Source of the DNA: CAYNTS01 sp964400495
GTDB lineage: Bacteria > Fidelibacterota > Marinisomatia > SCGC-AAA003-L08 > D37C17
DNA: 64,000 nt
Direction: 5' to 3'
Assembly (NCBI GenBank): GCA_964400495.1
Contig: CAYNTS010000003.1
Coordinates: 1 to 64,000 of the forward strand
The position numbers and the translations under genes are program-made. Below the pieces are notes generated by a model that saw only the letters and a program-made list of their open reading frames with translations, ran no database searches and was not told the origin of the DNA. Shown here piece by piece: positions 55,322-64,000 of this stretch. Position 1 is the stretch's first letter. The number at the start of each line of letters is the position of its first letter.

Positions 55322-55984
55322 ATGATTGTAACAATTGATGGACCGGCTGGTTCGGGTAAAAGCACAACAGCTAAACAAACTGCAGAAATATTGAATTTTG
55401 TACATATTGATACAGGAGCAATGTATCGAGCTGTAACCTATTATTTCCAGAAACATGCCATAAATATTGAAGATGCAAAAAGTGTTAAGAACGCACTGAA
55501 TAATATATCATTAGAATTTAAAAATGATTTAATGTATCTCAATAAAACTGATGTTTCATCTGATATTCGAAGTAATAGGGTGTCGAATGCAGTAAGTGAT
55601 GTAAGTACATTATCTGAAGTACGCGATGAAATGGTATTGTTGCAACGTATGATGTCAAAAAATCAGAATGTAGTTTTAGAGGGAAGAGATATTGGAACGC
55701 GTGTTTTTCCAAATGCCGATGTTAAGATTTTTCTCAACGCAAGTTTGGAAGTTCGTGCTAATCGAAGGTATAATGAGTTGAATTCTAAAATGGTGGAAAC
55801 ATCATTATCTCGAGTAAAACATGAATTGAAAACACGAGATACAATTGATTCTAACCGAAAACATTCACCTTTACAAAAAGCAGAAGATGCGATAGAGATT
55901 GATACTTCAGAAATGAATATCGATGAGCAAGTTAACACGATCATAAAGATCATAAATAAACATAGGAGCAAGACTCATTTATGA
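55322..55984 (+). CDS. cmk: Cytidylate kinase
   Basis: 220-residue enzyme phosphorylating CMP and dCMP. The P-loop is GPAGSGKST near residues 6-14. The family motifs DTGAMYRAVTYY and EGRDIGTRVFPNADVKIFL follow. It overlaps rpsA by four bases, as in many bacteria. The upstream gap of about 146 bases holds no ORF; a weak hairpin with arms ACTC and GAGT lies at its end. Confidence 0.96.
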   Translation: MIVTIDGPAGSGKSTTAKQTAEILNFVHIDTGAMYRAVTYYFQKHAINIEDAKSVKNALNNISLEFKNDLMYLNKTDVSSDIRSNRVSNAVSDVSTLSEVRDEMVLLQRMMSKNQNVVLEGRDIGTRVFPNADVKIFLNASLEVRANRRYNELNSKMVETSLSRVKHELKTRDTIDSNRKHSPLQKAEDAIEIDTSEMNIDEQVNTIIKIINKHRSKTHL

Positions 55985-57975
55985 GTGAAGTAAAAGAAAC
56001 CTTAACACAGGAAGTAGAAAACACTGAGGAAAAAACTTCCGTAACCCCTTCAATAGAAACCGTAGAAGCTCACGTTGAAGTTGAAGAAAAAGATATAGAA
56101 ACAATAAACGAATCTGAAACTACAGAAACAAATGAAGAAGTAGAAAATGAAGTAGTTGAAGATATAAAACCAGAAGTTGTAGTCGAAGAAACTGCAACAA
56201 TGGTTGATTATTTGGGAGCTGATATATTAAATATTAGAACTGTAACCCCTGAAGAACTAACCACTTTTAGCGAAGAAGAAACAACTGAAATTGTTGATGA
56301 AAGATATGATGCTTCTTTTGCAGATATTCGTCAACGTGAAATTGTTAAAGGTGTAGTAGTAGGCATGTCTGATAGAGAAATATTTGTTGATATTGGATTT
56401 AAAGCCGAAGGTACTATTGATAAATCTGAATTTGCTGAAATTCCCGAAGAAGGACAAGAAGTAGATGTATTTATTGTAACCTTTGAAGATCGACGTGGTA
56501 ATATTATTCTCTCTAAAGAAAGAGCAGATTTCCACAGAAGATGGCAAGAACTAAAAGAAATTCATGAAAAAGAAGAAATAATTACAGGTTTAATCACTAA
56601 AAGAATTAAAGGCGGAATGGTAGTAGATCTTGGTGTAGTGCAGGCTTTTTTACCAGGTTCACAGATTGACGTTCGCCCCGTAGTTGATTTTGATGAATTT
56701 GTAGGAGTTGAAAGTGAATTTAAAATTGTAAAATTAAATGAACTTAGGCAGAACATTGTACTTTCAAGGAAGGCTATTTTAGCAGGAGATTTACTTGAAA
56801 AACGTCAAGAAGTATTATCTCAAATGGAAGTAGGGATGGAGCTTGAAGGTGTTGTAAAAAATCTTACAGATTTTGGTGCTTTTGTTGATTTAGGTGGCAT
56901 TGATGGTCTATTGCATATTACTGATATTACTTGGGGTAGAATAAATCATCCATCTGAAAAACTTACTGTGGGCGAAACGGTTCATGTTAAAGTAATTGAT
57001 TTTGATGTAGAAAAAGTGCGTGTTTCACTAGGTATGAAACAACTTCAACAAGATCCTTGGGACGAAGTTATAAAAACATACCCTGTTGAAAGCTCTGTAA
57101 GTGGTAAAATTGTTAACATGATGAACTACGGTGCATTTGTTGAAATACGTGAAGGTGTTGAAGGATTAATTCATGTTTCAGAAATGTCTTGGACTCGTCA
57201 TGTAAAACATCCAACTGATATGTTTAAAATAGGTGATGAAGTTGAAGCTAAAGTGTTGAGCATTGATCCCGATGACAAGAAGATTTCATTAGGAATTAAA
57301 CAACTTGAAGAAAATCCATGGGATACTATTGAAACAAAATATGCAGTTGGAACAGAACATAAAGGTATTGTTCGGAATTTAACTCAATTTGGTGCATTTG
57401 TTGAACTTGAAGCTGGTATTGATGGACTTGTACATGTTTCTGACATGTCTTGGACTAAAATGGTTAAACACCCAAAAGAAGAAGTAAAAAAAGGTGATAA
57501 TGTTGCTGTTAAAGTTCTTGCAGTTTCAAGTGAAGAACGCCGCTTATCTTTGGGTATGAAACAAGTTCAGGATGATCCATGGCCAACATTAAAAGAAGAA
57601 TTTGCTTCTGGTAAAATCATTTCCGGTGAAGTTATTCGGGTGTTGGATAAAGGAATTATTTTCCAATTAGAGCATGATGTTGAAGGTATTGTACCTCTCA
57701 AAAAAATCACAAAAGCTGAACGAACTGAGATTAAAGAAAAATATATTCCAGGTGAAAAGTGCGATGTTACTGTTCAGGAAGTAGATGAAGAATATAAAAA
57801 AGTAATCTTGATGCGAGAAGGTCAATCTGAGCAAGAAACAAAACCTGCAAAGCCATCTAAACCGAAAGCAAGAAAGCCAAAGATTTCTAATGTTTCTACG
57901 GCTGATAAGTTAGAAGTGCCTCAGGAAATTATCGATCAATTAGCTGCTTCTGAAAAGGATAATTCTGAGGAATAA
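55981..57975 (+). CDS. rpsA: 30S ribosomal protein S1
   Basis: 664-residue S1, which binds mRNA at the small subunit. Six S1 OB-fold repeats are visible from about residue 119: the first two are divergent, repeats 3-5 have NLTDFGAFVDLGGIDGLLHI-type cores, and the sixth is again divergent. Residues 1-115 form a strongly acidic extension rich in Glu, Val and Thr, so the protein is about 100 residues longer than E. coli S1. It is coupled to cmk. Confidence 0.96.
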   Translation: MSEVKETLTQEVENTEEKTSVTPSIETVEAHVEVEEKDIETINESETTETNEEVENEVVEDIKPEVVVEETATMVDYLGADILNIRTVTPEELTTFSEEETTEIVDERYDASFADIRQREIVKGVVVGMSDREIFVDIGFKAEGTIDKSEFAEIPEEGQEVDVFIVTFEDRRGNIILSKERADFHRRWQELKEIHEKEEIITGLITKRIKGGMVVDLGVVQAFLPGSQIDVRPVVDFDEFVGVESEFKIVKLNELRQNIVLSRKAILAGDLLEKRQEVLSQMEVGMELEGVVKNLTDFGAFVDLGGIDGLLHITDITWGRINHPSEKLTVGETVHVKVIDFDVEKVRVSLGMKQLQQDPWDEVIKTYPVESSVSGKIVNMMNYGAFVEIREGVEGLIHVSEMSWTRHVKHPTDMFKIGDEVEAKVLSIDPDDKKISLGIKQLEENPWDTIETKYAVGTEHKGIVRNLTQFGAFVELEAGIDGLVHVSDMSWTKMVKHPKEEVKKGDNVAVKVLAVSSEERRLSLGMKQVQDDPWPTLKEEFASGKIISGEVIRVLDKGIIFQLEHDVEGIVPLKKITKAERTEIKEKYIPGEKCDVTVQEVDEEYKKVILMREGQSEQETKPAKPSKPKARKPKISNVSTADKLEVPQEIIDQLAASEKDNSEE

Positions 57976-57995
57976 GTCCTCACGAATATCTGTCG

Positions 57996-59009
57996 GTGAT
58001 AATTCTTGGAATTGAAAGTTCATGTGATGAGACATCTGCAGCAATCATTGAAAATGGTTGTCTTAGTAGCAATGTAGTACTCTCACAAGAAATACATAAA
58101 GAATATGGAGGGGTTGTTCCTGAAGTCGCATCTCGGGAACATGAACTCCATATTTCTTTCATAGTTGAATCTGCCCTTAAAAAAGCCAAAGTAAAATTAG
58201 ATGATTTGGATGCGGTTGTTGCAACATATGGTGCTGGACTTATGGGTGCTTTACTTGTAGGTCTAAACTTTGCTAAGGGTTTGTCAGTTGGCTTAAAAAT
58301 TCCATTTTTAGGTGTTAATCACATGGAAGGTCATTTGTACGCTACGCTAATTGATAATCCGAATGTAAGTTATCCATATATTTGTATGTTAGTTTCAGGT
58401 GGACATACACAGATTTGGAAGGTACATTCTTTTGGTGAATATGAATTACTAGCAAATACTGTCGATGATGCAGCAGGAGAAGCATTTGATAAGGGTGCTC
58501 GATTAATGGGATTAGGATATCCTGGGGGACCTGAGATTCAACGTATTGCAAAAAATGGAGATAGATGTAAATATAATTTTCCACGACCTGTTGTTAAAAT
58601 GTCTGAATTAGATTTCTCATTTAGCGGGCTAAAAACAGCATTATTATACACAAAGCAAAAAATGAATGAAGCTGAGTTTCAAGAAGAAATACCACATATT
58701 GCTGCTAGTTATCAAGAAGCAATCATTGATTCGCTTTTAAACAAACTAGTTAAAATTATAAAACATGAAAATATAGCAGAAATATCAATTGCGGGGGGTG
58801 TTTCTGCAAATTCACGATTTAGAGAAAAAGCACAAGAAATTGAAACAAAATTTGGTGTGAATATTATTTTTCCTAAAATGGAGTTCTGTACTGACAATGC
58901 AGCGATGATTGCAATGGCAGGGTATGAGCTATTAAAAACAGGTGCAACGTCGAATCTAGACCTACCTGCAATTCCTAATTTATCTCTAAATTCAAAATCT
59001 TTAAATTGA
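57996..59009 (+). CDS. tsaD: tRNA N6-adenosine threonylcarbamoyltransferase
   Basis: 337-residue ASKHA-fold enzyme that completes t6A37 on tRNAs reading ANN codons. It starts with IILGIESSCDETSAAI. The metal-binding motif NHMEGH has His109 and His113. The nucleotide-binding block ANTVDDAAGEAFDKGAR follows. The start is GTG. It follows rpsA by 20 bases and shares TGATG with the next gene. Confidence 0.97.
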   Translation: MIILGIESSCDETSAAIIENGCLSSNVVLSQEIHKEYGGVVPEVASREHELHISFIVESALKKAKVKLDDLDAVVATYGAGLMGALLVGLNFAKGLSVGLKIPFLGVNHMEGHLYATLIDNPNVSYPYICMLVSGGHTQIWKVHSFGEYELLANTVDDAAGEAFDKGARLMGLGYPGGPEIQRIAKNGDRCKYNFPRPVVKMSELDFSFSGLKTALLYTKQKMNEAEFQEEIPHIAASYQEAIIDSLLNKLVKIIKHENIAEISIAGGVSANSRFREKAQEIETKFGVNIIFPKMEFCTDNAAMIAMAGYELLKTGATSNLDLPAIPNLSLNSKSLN

Positions 59010-61033
59010 TGAAAATACTTGGCTCACAGTGGTTATTTTTTATTACTTTAGTTGCATTTACATGGCAACTGTTCAAATATTGGAACATAATATCAAAGAA
59101 TCCCAAAAATGTTAAATTTGTTTTAATTGGATTGAGAACTATATCCTTGGGCTTTATTTTATTATTGATTTTAAATCCTTGGATTGAATTTAATAAATCT
59201 GAAATAAAACCACCAACTGTTTCTGTTTATATTGACACTAGCCAAAGTGTTGGAGATCAAATATCATCCTTAAACGAATCCTTTAATCGTTTAATTACTA
59301 AAATAAACCGTTGGGGCAGCAAGAACTTTGCTGAGTTAAGCTGGTATTCATTTGGAGATACTGTTGAAAACATTTCTTCTTTAGATAAAATTTCATTTAA
59401 TGGCGAATTCACAAACTTTACTGAATTAATTAGTTTTATTAATTTTGAACAAAATAAAGATGCTATAATTATTAGCGATGGTGTTGTAACTCAAGGGACA
59501 ACTGTGCAAAATAGTAAAGTTGAAACGACAAAAATACATACAATTGGGATTGGAGTAGAAAATACTCAAAATGATTTAGAAATATTACAAGTAAAATACC
59601 CAAAACATATTGTTCAAGGAGATAGTTTCAAAATTAGTTTAAAAATAAATTCAAACTTAGACTCTACACTTCACACAAAAATTACAGTTCAAAATAATAA
59701 TAATGAAAATATTTATTCTGTACCACTTCAATTGGAAAAAGGTAATTCCATTTATGAACATGACATTGAAATCCAACCATTAAAAATTACTGAAAAATTC
59801 AAGGTAACTTTAGGCCCCTTTCCAAACGAAGTAAATGTGCTAAACAACAGTGTAGCAGGTGAACTTGATATTTCATCTGAATCAGAGAAAATAATTCTTA
59901 TTTCTGGTGCGCTTTCACCAAACACTTCTTGGATTAAAAAACAGTTAAATACTTTACCAAATTCAGAACTGAATCATTATTATCGTTTGTCATCTTCAAG
60001 ATGGGATGAAGAACCAATTATTGGAGAAAATCACAATATTAAAATGATTATTTTAGATGATTATCCAAATAAATTGACAGATGAAATATTAATTACTAAA
60101 ATTTTTAAATTGAATGAAAAAAAGAATATCCCAATTGCCTACTTTGAGGGTCCAAGTTTAAATTTAAATGCCATTCAGAATTTATTGAATAAATTAGAAT
60201 TAAATATAAAAGTAGAAAATTCAGATATTGAGCATAGTCTTGATTTAAATACATTTAATAATATGTATGAAAATAATTTTATACCTCCTACGTTTAGATC
60301 GTTTTATTTAACCTCTATAGGAAATAATTCAGTTCAATTAAAGTACGATGATGAAGGTGTTGCAATTGCTAAACAAAACAAAATCTTGGGAGTATTTATT
60401 CCAGAGATTAGCAAAATTCAGTTGCAAATAAATCAAAAACCACACAGCGAAATTTTAACCAATATATTAATCCCAATTTTGAATGAAATGTATATTGGAA
60501 AAGATAATATAGTTCAATTATTTGTTGATACCAAAACCGGAGTATTAGGCAAACCAATTGAAGTTAAAGTAAAATTAAATTCACCCCAAGATGTAAAAAG
60601 TGTAAACATTTTAGTTAATCCTAAAAATTTGCAATTATTTGAAATTAAATGCAATAAAAATGAAACAGATGTGTATTTTACCTCTTTTACCCCCGAAAAG
60701 TCTGATGAATATAGATTAAGCTCTAGGGTAACTATGGTTGATGGTACCATATTAACGAGTCAAGAAAAAATTATTAATATTGAATCTACAAATTTAGAAC
60801 AAAAGTTAATATACTTAGATAAAATAGCGCTGAGCGAACTTTCACGTAATTCGTTAGGAACTTATGTGCATGGAAATGAATTGGATTCATTATTAGAAAA
60901 GTTAAACCCACAAACCCAAAAGGTAAATAAGGATGTTCATTTAAGTGCATTAACATTGCAAAATTATTGGTGGATTTTGATTTTATTATTTAGCATTGAA
61001 TGGTTTATTAGAAAAAAAGAAGGACTTCTTTAG
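59009..61033 (+). CDS. Membrane protein with a von Willebrand A-like domain
   Basis: 674 residues. Two N-terminal membrane helices (about 8-27 and 36-58) are followed by a VWA-like domain whose MIDAS-type motif is DTSQS (76-80) and which continues with AIIISDGVVTQG. A large beta-rich periplasmic region follows, then a final membrane helix (YWWILILLFSIEWFIRKKEGLL). Similar large VWA membrane proteins occur in Bacteroidetes and planctomycetes and relate to Bat proteins, but I do not recognise a named family. The ATG at 59009 overlaps the tsaD stop. It may work with the MoxR set at 13727, although far away. Confidence 0.6.
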   Translation: MKILGSQWLFFITLVAFTWQLFKYWNIISKNPKNVKFVLIGLRTISLGFILLLILNPWIEFNKSEIKPPTVSVYIDTSQSVGDQISSLNESFNRLITKINRWGSKNFAELSWYSFGDTVENISSLDKISFNGEFTNFTELISFINFEQNKDAIIISDGVVTQGTTVQNSKVETTKIHTIGIGVENTQNDLEILQVKYPKHIVQGDSFKISLKINSNLDSTLHTKITVQNNNNENIYSVPLQLEKGNSIYEHDIEIQPLKITEKFKVTLGPFPNEVNVLNNSVAGELDISSESEKIILISGALSPNTSWIKKQLNTLPNSELNHYYRLSSSRWDEEPIIGENHNIKMIILDDYPNKLTDEILITKIFKLNEKKNIPIAYFEGPSLNLNAIQNLLNKLELNIKVENSDIEHSLDLNTFNNMYENNFIPPTFRSFYLTSIGNNSVQLKYDDEGVAIAKQNKILGVFIPEISKIQLQINQKPHSEILTNILIPILNEMYIGKDNIVQLFVDTKTGVLGKPIEVKVKLNSPQDVKSVNILVNPKNLQLFEIKCNKNETDVYFTSFTPEKSDEYRLSSRVTMVDGTILTSQEKIINIESTNLEQKLIYLDKIALSELSRNSLGTYVHGNELDSLLEKLNPQTQKVNKDVHLSALTLQNYWWILILLFSIEWFIRKKEGLL

Positions 61034-62341
61034 ATGAAAAGAATAACTGTTTTAGGAACGGGTTATGTCGGATTGGTTGCTGGTTCATGCCTCGCAGATT
61101 TTGGACATAAAGTTGTTTGTGCTGACATAGATAAAATAAAAATTGATTTACTAAAGTCTGGGAAAAGTCCAATCTACGAACCAGGTCTTGAAGAGTTAAT
61201 GCTTCGAAATACTAAGGCAGGAAGATTATCCTTTTCTGTTAATATTGCAAATTCAATTACTGGCGCAGAAGTAATTTTCATAGGAGTAGGTACTCCTTCA
61301 GATGATAATGGTGGTGTGGATATGTCGTATATTCATTCTGTTGTAAAAACCATTGCTGAGAATATTTCAAATTATACTGTCATTGTTACAAAATCAACCG
61401 TTCCATTGGGTACTGCGAAAGCAATTGAAAATATATTATGTGATAATGGTTGCAATAAAAACAAATTTAGCGTAGTTTCAAATCCTGAATTTTTGCGTGA
61501 GGGATCTGCAATTGGTGATTTTATGATTCCAGATAGAATTGTAATTGGTGCCAGTGAGCCGAAAGCATTTAAGGTAATGCGTGAAGTATATCAACCTTTA
61601 TTTTTGCGAGAAACCCCCATTGTTGAAACAAATCCAGAAAGTGCTGAACTTATTAAATATGCGTCAAATGGATTTTTGGCAACTAAAATTTCATTTATTA
61701 ATGAACTTGCACTCATTTGCGATAAAACAAATGCCAATATTCAAACAGTAGCAAAAGCAATGGGACTTGATGGTCGGATTAGTCCCAAATTTCTACATGC
61801 AGGACCGGGTTATGGTGGGTCATGTTTCCCAAAAGATACAGAAGGTTTATCTGAAATTGCTAAAAAAGTAGGAGTGAAAGCACACATTATTAATGCAACT
61901 ATTGACGCGAATAATCACCAAAAATTAACAATGGTTGAAAAAATTAAATCCCTAATTAATGAATCGCTTGATGGAAAGAAAATTGCGTTGCTGGGTTTAA
62001 CATTTAAACCCAAAACGGATGATGTTCGTGAATCTCCAGCAATTGTGATTATTAGGGAATTACTAAAAAATGGTGCGGAAATAATTGCCTATGACCCTGA
62101 AGGAATTGAAAATATGAAGCAAATATATCCAAATATTAAATATACTACGATTATTGAAGAGGCTCTCACATCAACAGATGGTGCAATGCTAATTACTGAG
62201 TGGCACGAATTACGGAGTTTAGACCCAAGTCGTGTTGTGCAACTCATGAAAACTCCAAACTTTTTGGATTGTAGAAATATATTTAATCCTAAATTATGGA
62301 TTGAAACTGGAATAAATTTTAACAATATAGGTAAAAAATAG
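61034..62341 (+). CDS. ugd: UDP-glucose 6-dehydrogenase
   Basis: 435-residue NAD enzyme that oxidises UDP-glucose to UDP-glucuronate for surface polysaccharides. The Rossmann motif is VLGTGYVGLVAGSCLADFG. The catalytic cysteine lies in GPGYGGSCFPKD near residue 262, and the third conserved block is ALLGLTFKPKTDDVRESPA. The start follows the VWA gene stop directly. It opens the sugar-nucleotide region at the end of the window. Confidence 0.95.
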   Translation: MKRITVLGTGYVGLVAGSCLADFGHKVVCADIDKIKIDLLKSGKSPIYEPGLEELMLRNTKAGRLSFSVNIANSITGAEVIFIGVGTPSDDNGGVDMSYIHSVVKTIAENISNYTVIVTKSTVPLGTAKAIENILCDNGCNKNKFSVVSNPEFLREGSAIGDFMIPDRIVIGASEPKAFKVMREVYQPLFLRETPIVETNPESAELIKYASNGFLATKISFINELALICDKTNANIQTVAKAMGLDGRISPKFLHAGPGYGGSCFPKDTEGLSEIAKKVGVKAHIINATIDANNHQKLTMVEKIKSLINESLDGKKIALLGLTFKPKTDDVRESPAIVIIRELLKNGAEIIAYDPEGIENMKQIYPNIKYTTIIEEALTSTDGAMLITEWHELRSLDPSRVVQLMKTPNFLDCRNIFNPKLWIETGINFNNIGKK

Positions 62342-62347
62342 GGTAAA

Positions 62348-63394
62348 ATGAAAATATTAGTAACAGGTGGTGCAGGTTTTATTGGGTGTAACTTTATCAA
62401 TAAACAAATTAACGAAACAGATAATATTATTTTAAATTATGACAAACTCACTTATGCGGGAAATTTAGAATCACTAATTGCAATTGAAGGGAGTGAGCAT
62501 TACTCATTTGTAAAGGGTGATATTTGTGATAGAGATTTGGTGCAGAAAACTATTCACAATTTTCAACCCGATGCACTTGTAAATTTTGCGGCTGAATCCC
62601 ATGTTGACAGATCAATTGATGGACCCATGGAATTTATTCAAACTAACATAGTTGGCACGGCAGTTTTATTAGATGAATCCTTAAAATATTTCAAATCACT
62701 TGGCGGTAGAAATTTCAGATTTCATCATGTTTCAACAGATGAAGTGTATGGAAGTTTGGACGAATCTGGATATTTTTTGGAAACAACATCGTATGACCCC
62801 AGTTCGCCATATTCTGCATCCAAAGCATCATCTGACCATTTGGTTAGGGCATGGAATAGAACATTTGATTTACCAATTTTAATTACCAATTGCTCAAATA
62901 ATTATGGTCCATATCAATTTCCCGAAAAATTGATTCCACTTATGATTTTGAATTGTTTAGAGAATAAACCGCTTCCGGTATATGGCACAGGTGAAAATGT
63001 GAGAGATTGGTTGTTTGTCGATGACCATTGTGATGCAATTTACACAGTTTTAAAATTTGGTACGGTAGGTGAAACATACAATATTGGCGGTAATAACGAA
63101 ATTAAAAACATTGATATTGTGAATTCTATTTGCAATATTTTAGATAAAATTCTTCCCAAGAGTGATGGTTCTTACGCAGATTTAATTTCGTATGTAACCG
63201 ATAGACCTGGACATGATTTTAGATACGCAATAGATGCCTCTAAAATTCAAACTAAACTTGGTTGGTCACCAAAGGAATCTTTTGACAGTGGAATACGAAA
63301 AACCATTGAATGGTATTTAACCAATAAATCATGGTGGGAAAATATTCAAAATAATTCATATCAACAAGAACGATTAGGAGTAGTAACAAAATGA
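62348..63394 (+). CDS. rfbB: dTDP-glucose 4,6-dehydratase
   Basis: 348-residue short-chain dehydrogenase/reductase that makes dTDP-4-keto-6-deoxyglucose, the second step to dTDP-rhamnose. It has GGAGFIGCNFI at the N terminus, HVSTDEVYGSL (Asp-Glu catalytic pair), and YSASKASSDHLV with the Tyr-x3-Lys pair. The stop overlaps the rfbA start (ATGA). Confidence 0.95.
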   Translation: MKILVTGGAGFIGCNFINKQINETDNIILNYDKLTYAGNLESLIAIEGSEHYSFVKGDICDRDLVQKTIHNFQPDALVNFAAESHVDRSIDGPMEFIQTNIVGTAVLLDESLKYFKSLGGRNFRFHHVSTDEVYGSLDESGYFLETTSYDPSSPYSASKASSDHLVRAWNRTFDLPILITNCSNNYGPYQFPEKLIPLMILNCLENKPLPVYGTGENVRDWLFVDDHCDAIYTVLKFGTVGETYNIGGNNEIKNIDIVNSICNILDKILPKSDGSYADLISYVTDRPGHDFRYAIDASKIQTKLGWSPKESFDSGIRKTIEWYLTNKSWWENIQNNSYQQERLGVVTK

Positions 63395-64000
63395 AGGGAA
63401 TAATTTTAGCAGGTGGTGCAGGAACTCGATTGTACCCACTATCTTCCGTTGCAAGTAAGCAACTCATGCCAGTGTATGATAAACCCATGATTTATTATCC
63501 ACTTTCTACATTGATGTTGATGGGGATTAAGGAAGTTTTAATTATTTCCACACCAGTTGATATACCAAAATTTGAATCATTATTGGGAGATGGCAGTCGA
63601 ATTGGTATGAAATTTGAATATAAAATACAACCCGAACCCAAAGGAATTGCGCAAGCATTTGTCCTTGCAGAAGATTTTATTAGCGAGGATGCAGTTACTT
63701 TGATTTTGGGAGATAATTTATTTTATGGACATGGTTATATAGATTTTATAAAAGATAAGTTGGATAACCATTCGGGTGCGACTGTTTTTGGTTATTGGGT
63801 GAACGATCCCCAGCGATATGGTGTGGTAGAATTTGATGAACATAAAAATGTATTGAGTATCGAGGAAAAACCTAAACATCCAAAAACCAATTATGCGGTT
63901 CCTGGGTTGTACATTTATGATAATCAAGTAGTTGAAATTTCAAAAAATTTAGCACCGTCTGCTAGAGGTGAGTTAGAAATTACCGATGTTAACAAAACAT
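63391..64000 (+). CDS. rfbA: Glucose-1-phosphate thymidylyltransferase (3' end beyond window)
   Basis: Start of RfbA, which makes dTDP-glucose for the RfbB step. The 203 visible residues begin MKGIILAGGAGTRLYPLS, the nucleotide-binding loop, and include KQLMPVYDKPMIYYPLS and the ILGDNLFYG block. The frame is open to the window edge; about 85-90 further residues are expected. It overlaps rfbB by four bases. rfbC and rfbD are likely to follow. Confidence 0.95.
   Translation, partial: MKGIILAGGAGTRLYPLSSVASKQLMPVYDKPMIYYPLSTLMLMGIKEVLIISTPVDIPKFESLLGDGSRIGMKFEYKIQPEPKGIAQAFVLAEDFISEDAVTLILGDNLFYGHGYIDFIKDKLDNHSGATVFGYWVNDPQRYGVVEFDEHKNVLSIEEKPKHPKTNYAVPGLYIYDNQVVEISKNLAPSARGELEITDVNKT

Overview
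The window is AT-rich (by eye about one third G+C), densely coding bacterial chromosome. Every stretch looks like core genome: no rRNA, insertion sequence, CRISPR array or prophage is visible, and no gap between genes exceeds about 210 bases. The cell is Gram-negative: it has Lol lipoprotein-export genes, a TamA/TamB-type outer-membrane pair, lipoproteins with lipoboxes, and dTDP-sugar and UDP-glucuronate genes. A bacterial geranylgeranylglyceryl-phosphate-type synthase, a fused formiminotransferase-cyclodeaminase and a fused E1 alpha/beta 2-oxoacid dehydrogenase point to the Fibrobacteres-Chlorobi-Bacteroidetes superphylum. The closest guess is a marine Marinimicrobia (SAR406)-like lineage, but that placement is inference.

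Layout. 54-5553 (+): two LolC/E permeases, LolD and ClpC. 5657-7555 (+): dnaK behind its own promoter, ending in a strong terminator. 7655-13148 (+): tamB and a TamA/BamA-like barrel gene. 13215-17935 (+): a TPR lipoprotein, a minimal MoxR-DUF58-BatD-like set, and glpD. 17990-24594 (+): efp, accB, accC, gcvH, gcvPA, a GGGP synthase, a Xer recombinase, an M50 protease and a 44-residue membrane ORF. 24602-28677 (+): ftcD, mutL and a DUF502 membrane protein. 28705-40408 is a long minus-strand block, read folE, lpdA, lipB, E1 fusion, CDF transporter, E2, lipA, an unknown toroid-repeat protein, lon, tRNA-Val, terminator. It unites a complete branched-chain-type 2-oxoacid dehydrogenase (E1, E2, E3) with both lipoate-attachment enzymes. 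40599-45346 (+): comM, tldD, tldE, dut. 45481-47426 (+): groES-groEL. 47534-47947: a glyoxalase-family gene broken by one in-frame TAA. 48128-55175 (+): smpB, tyrS, an alkaline phosphatase lipoprotein, an NlpC/P60 peptidase, an HNH protein, trpS, scpA, scpB and an rRNA pseudouridine synthase gene. 55322-61033 (+): cmk, rpsA, tsaD and a membrane VWA protein. 61034-64000 (+): ugd, rfbB and the start of rfbA.

The most interesting signal is regulatory. dnaK, groES and lon each carry, 40-75 bases upstream of the start codon, a sequence with the exact GG-N10-GC geometry of a sigma-54 (RpoN) promoter. The three share further sequence around it: TTTG upstream, GGCAT at the -24 element and TTTGC at the -12 element. 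dnaK and groES also share a 12-base half-site of an inverted repeat, in opposite orientation, centred about 21 bases upstream of the GG. No CIRCE element was seen. This suggests that the main chaperones and Lon form a sigma-54-dependent proteostasis regulon, to be tested against the rest of the genome.
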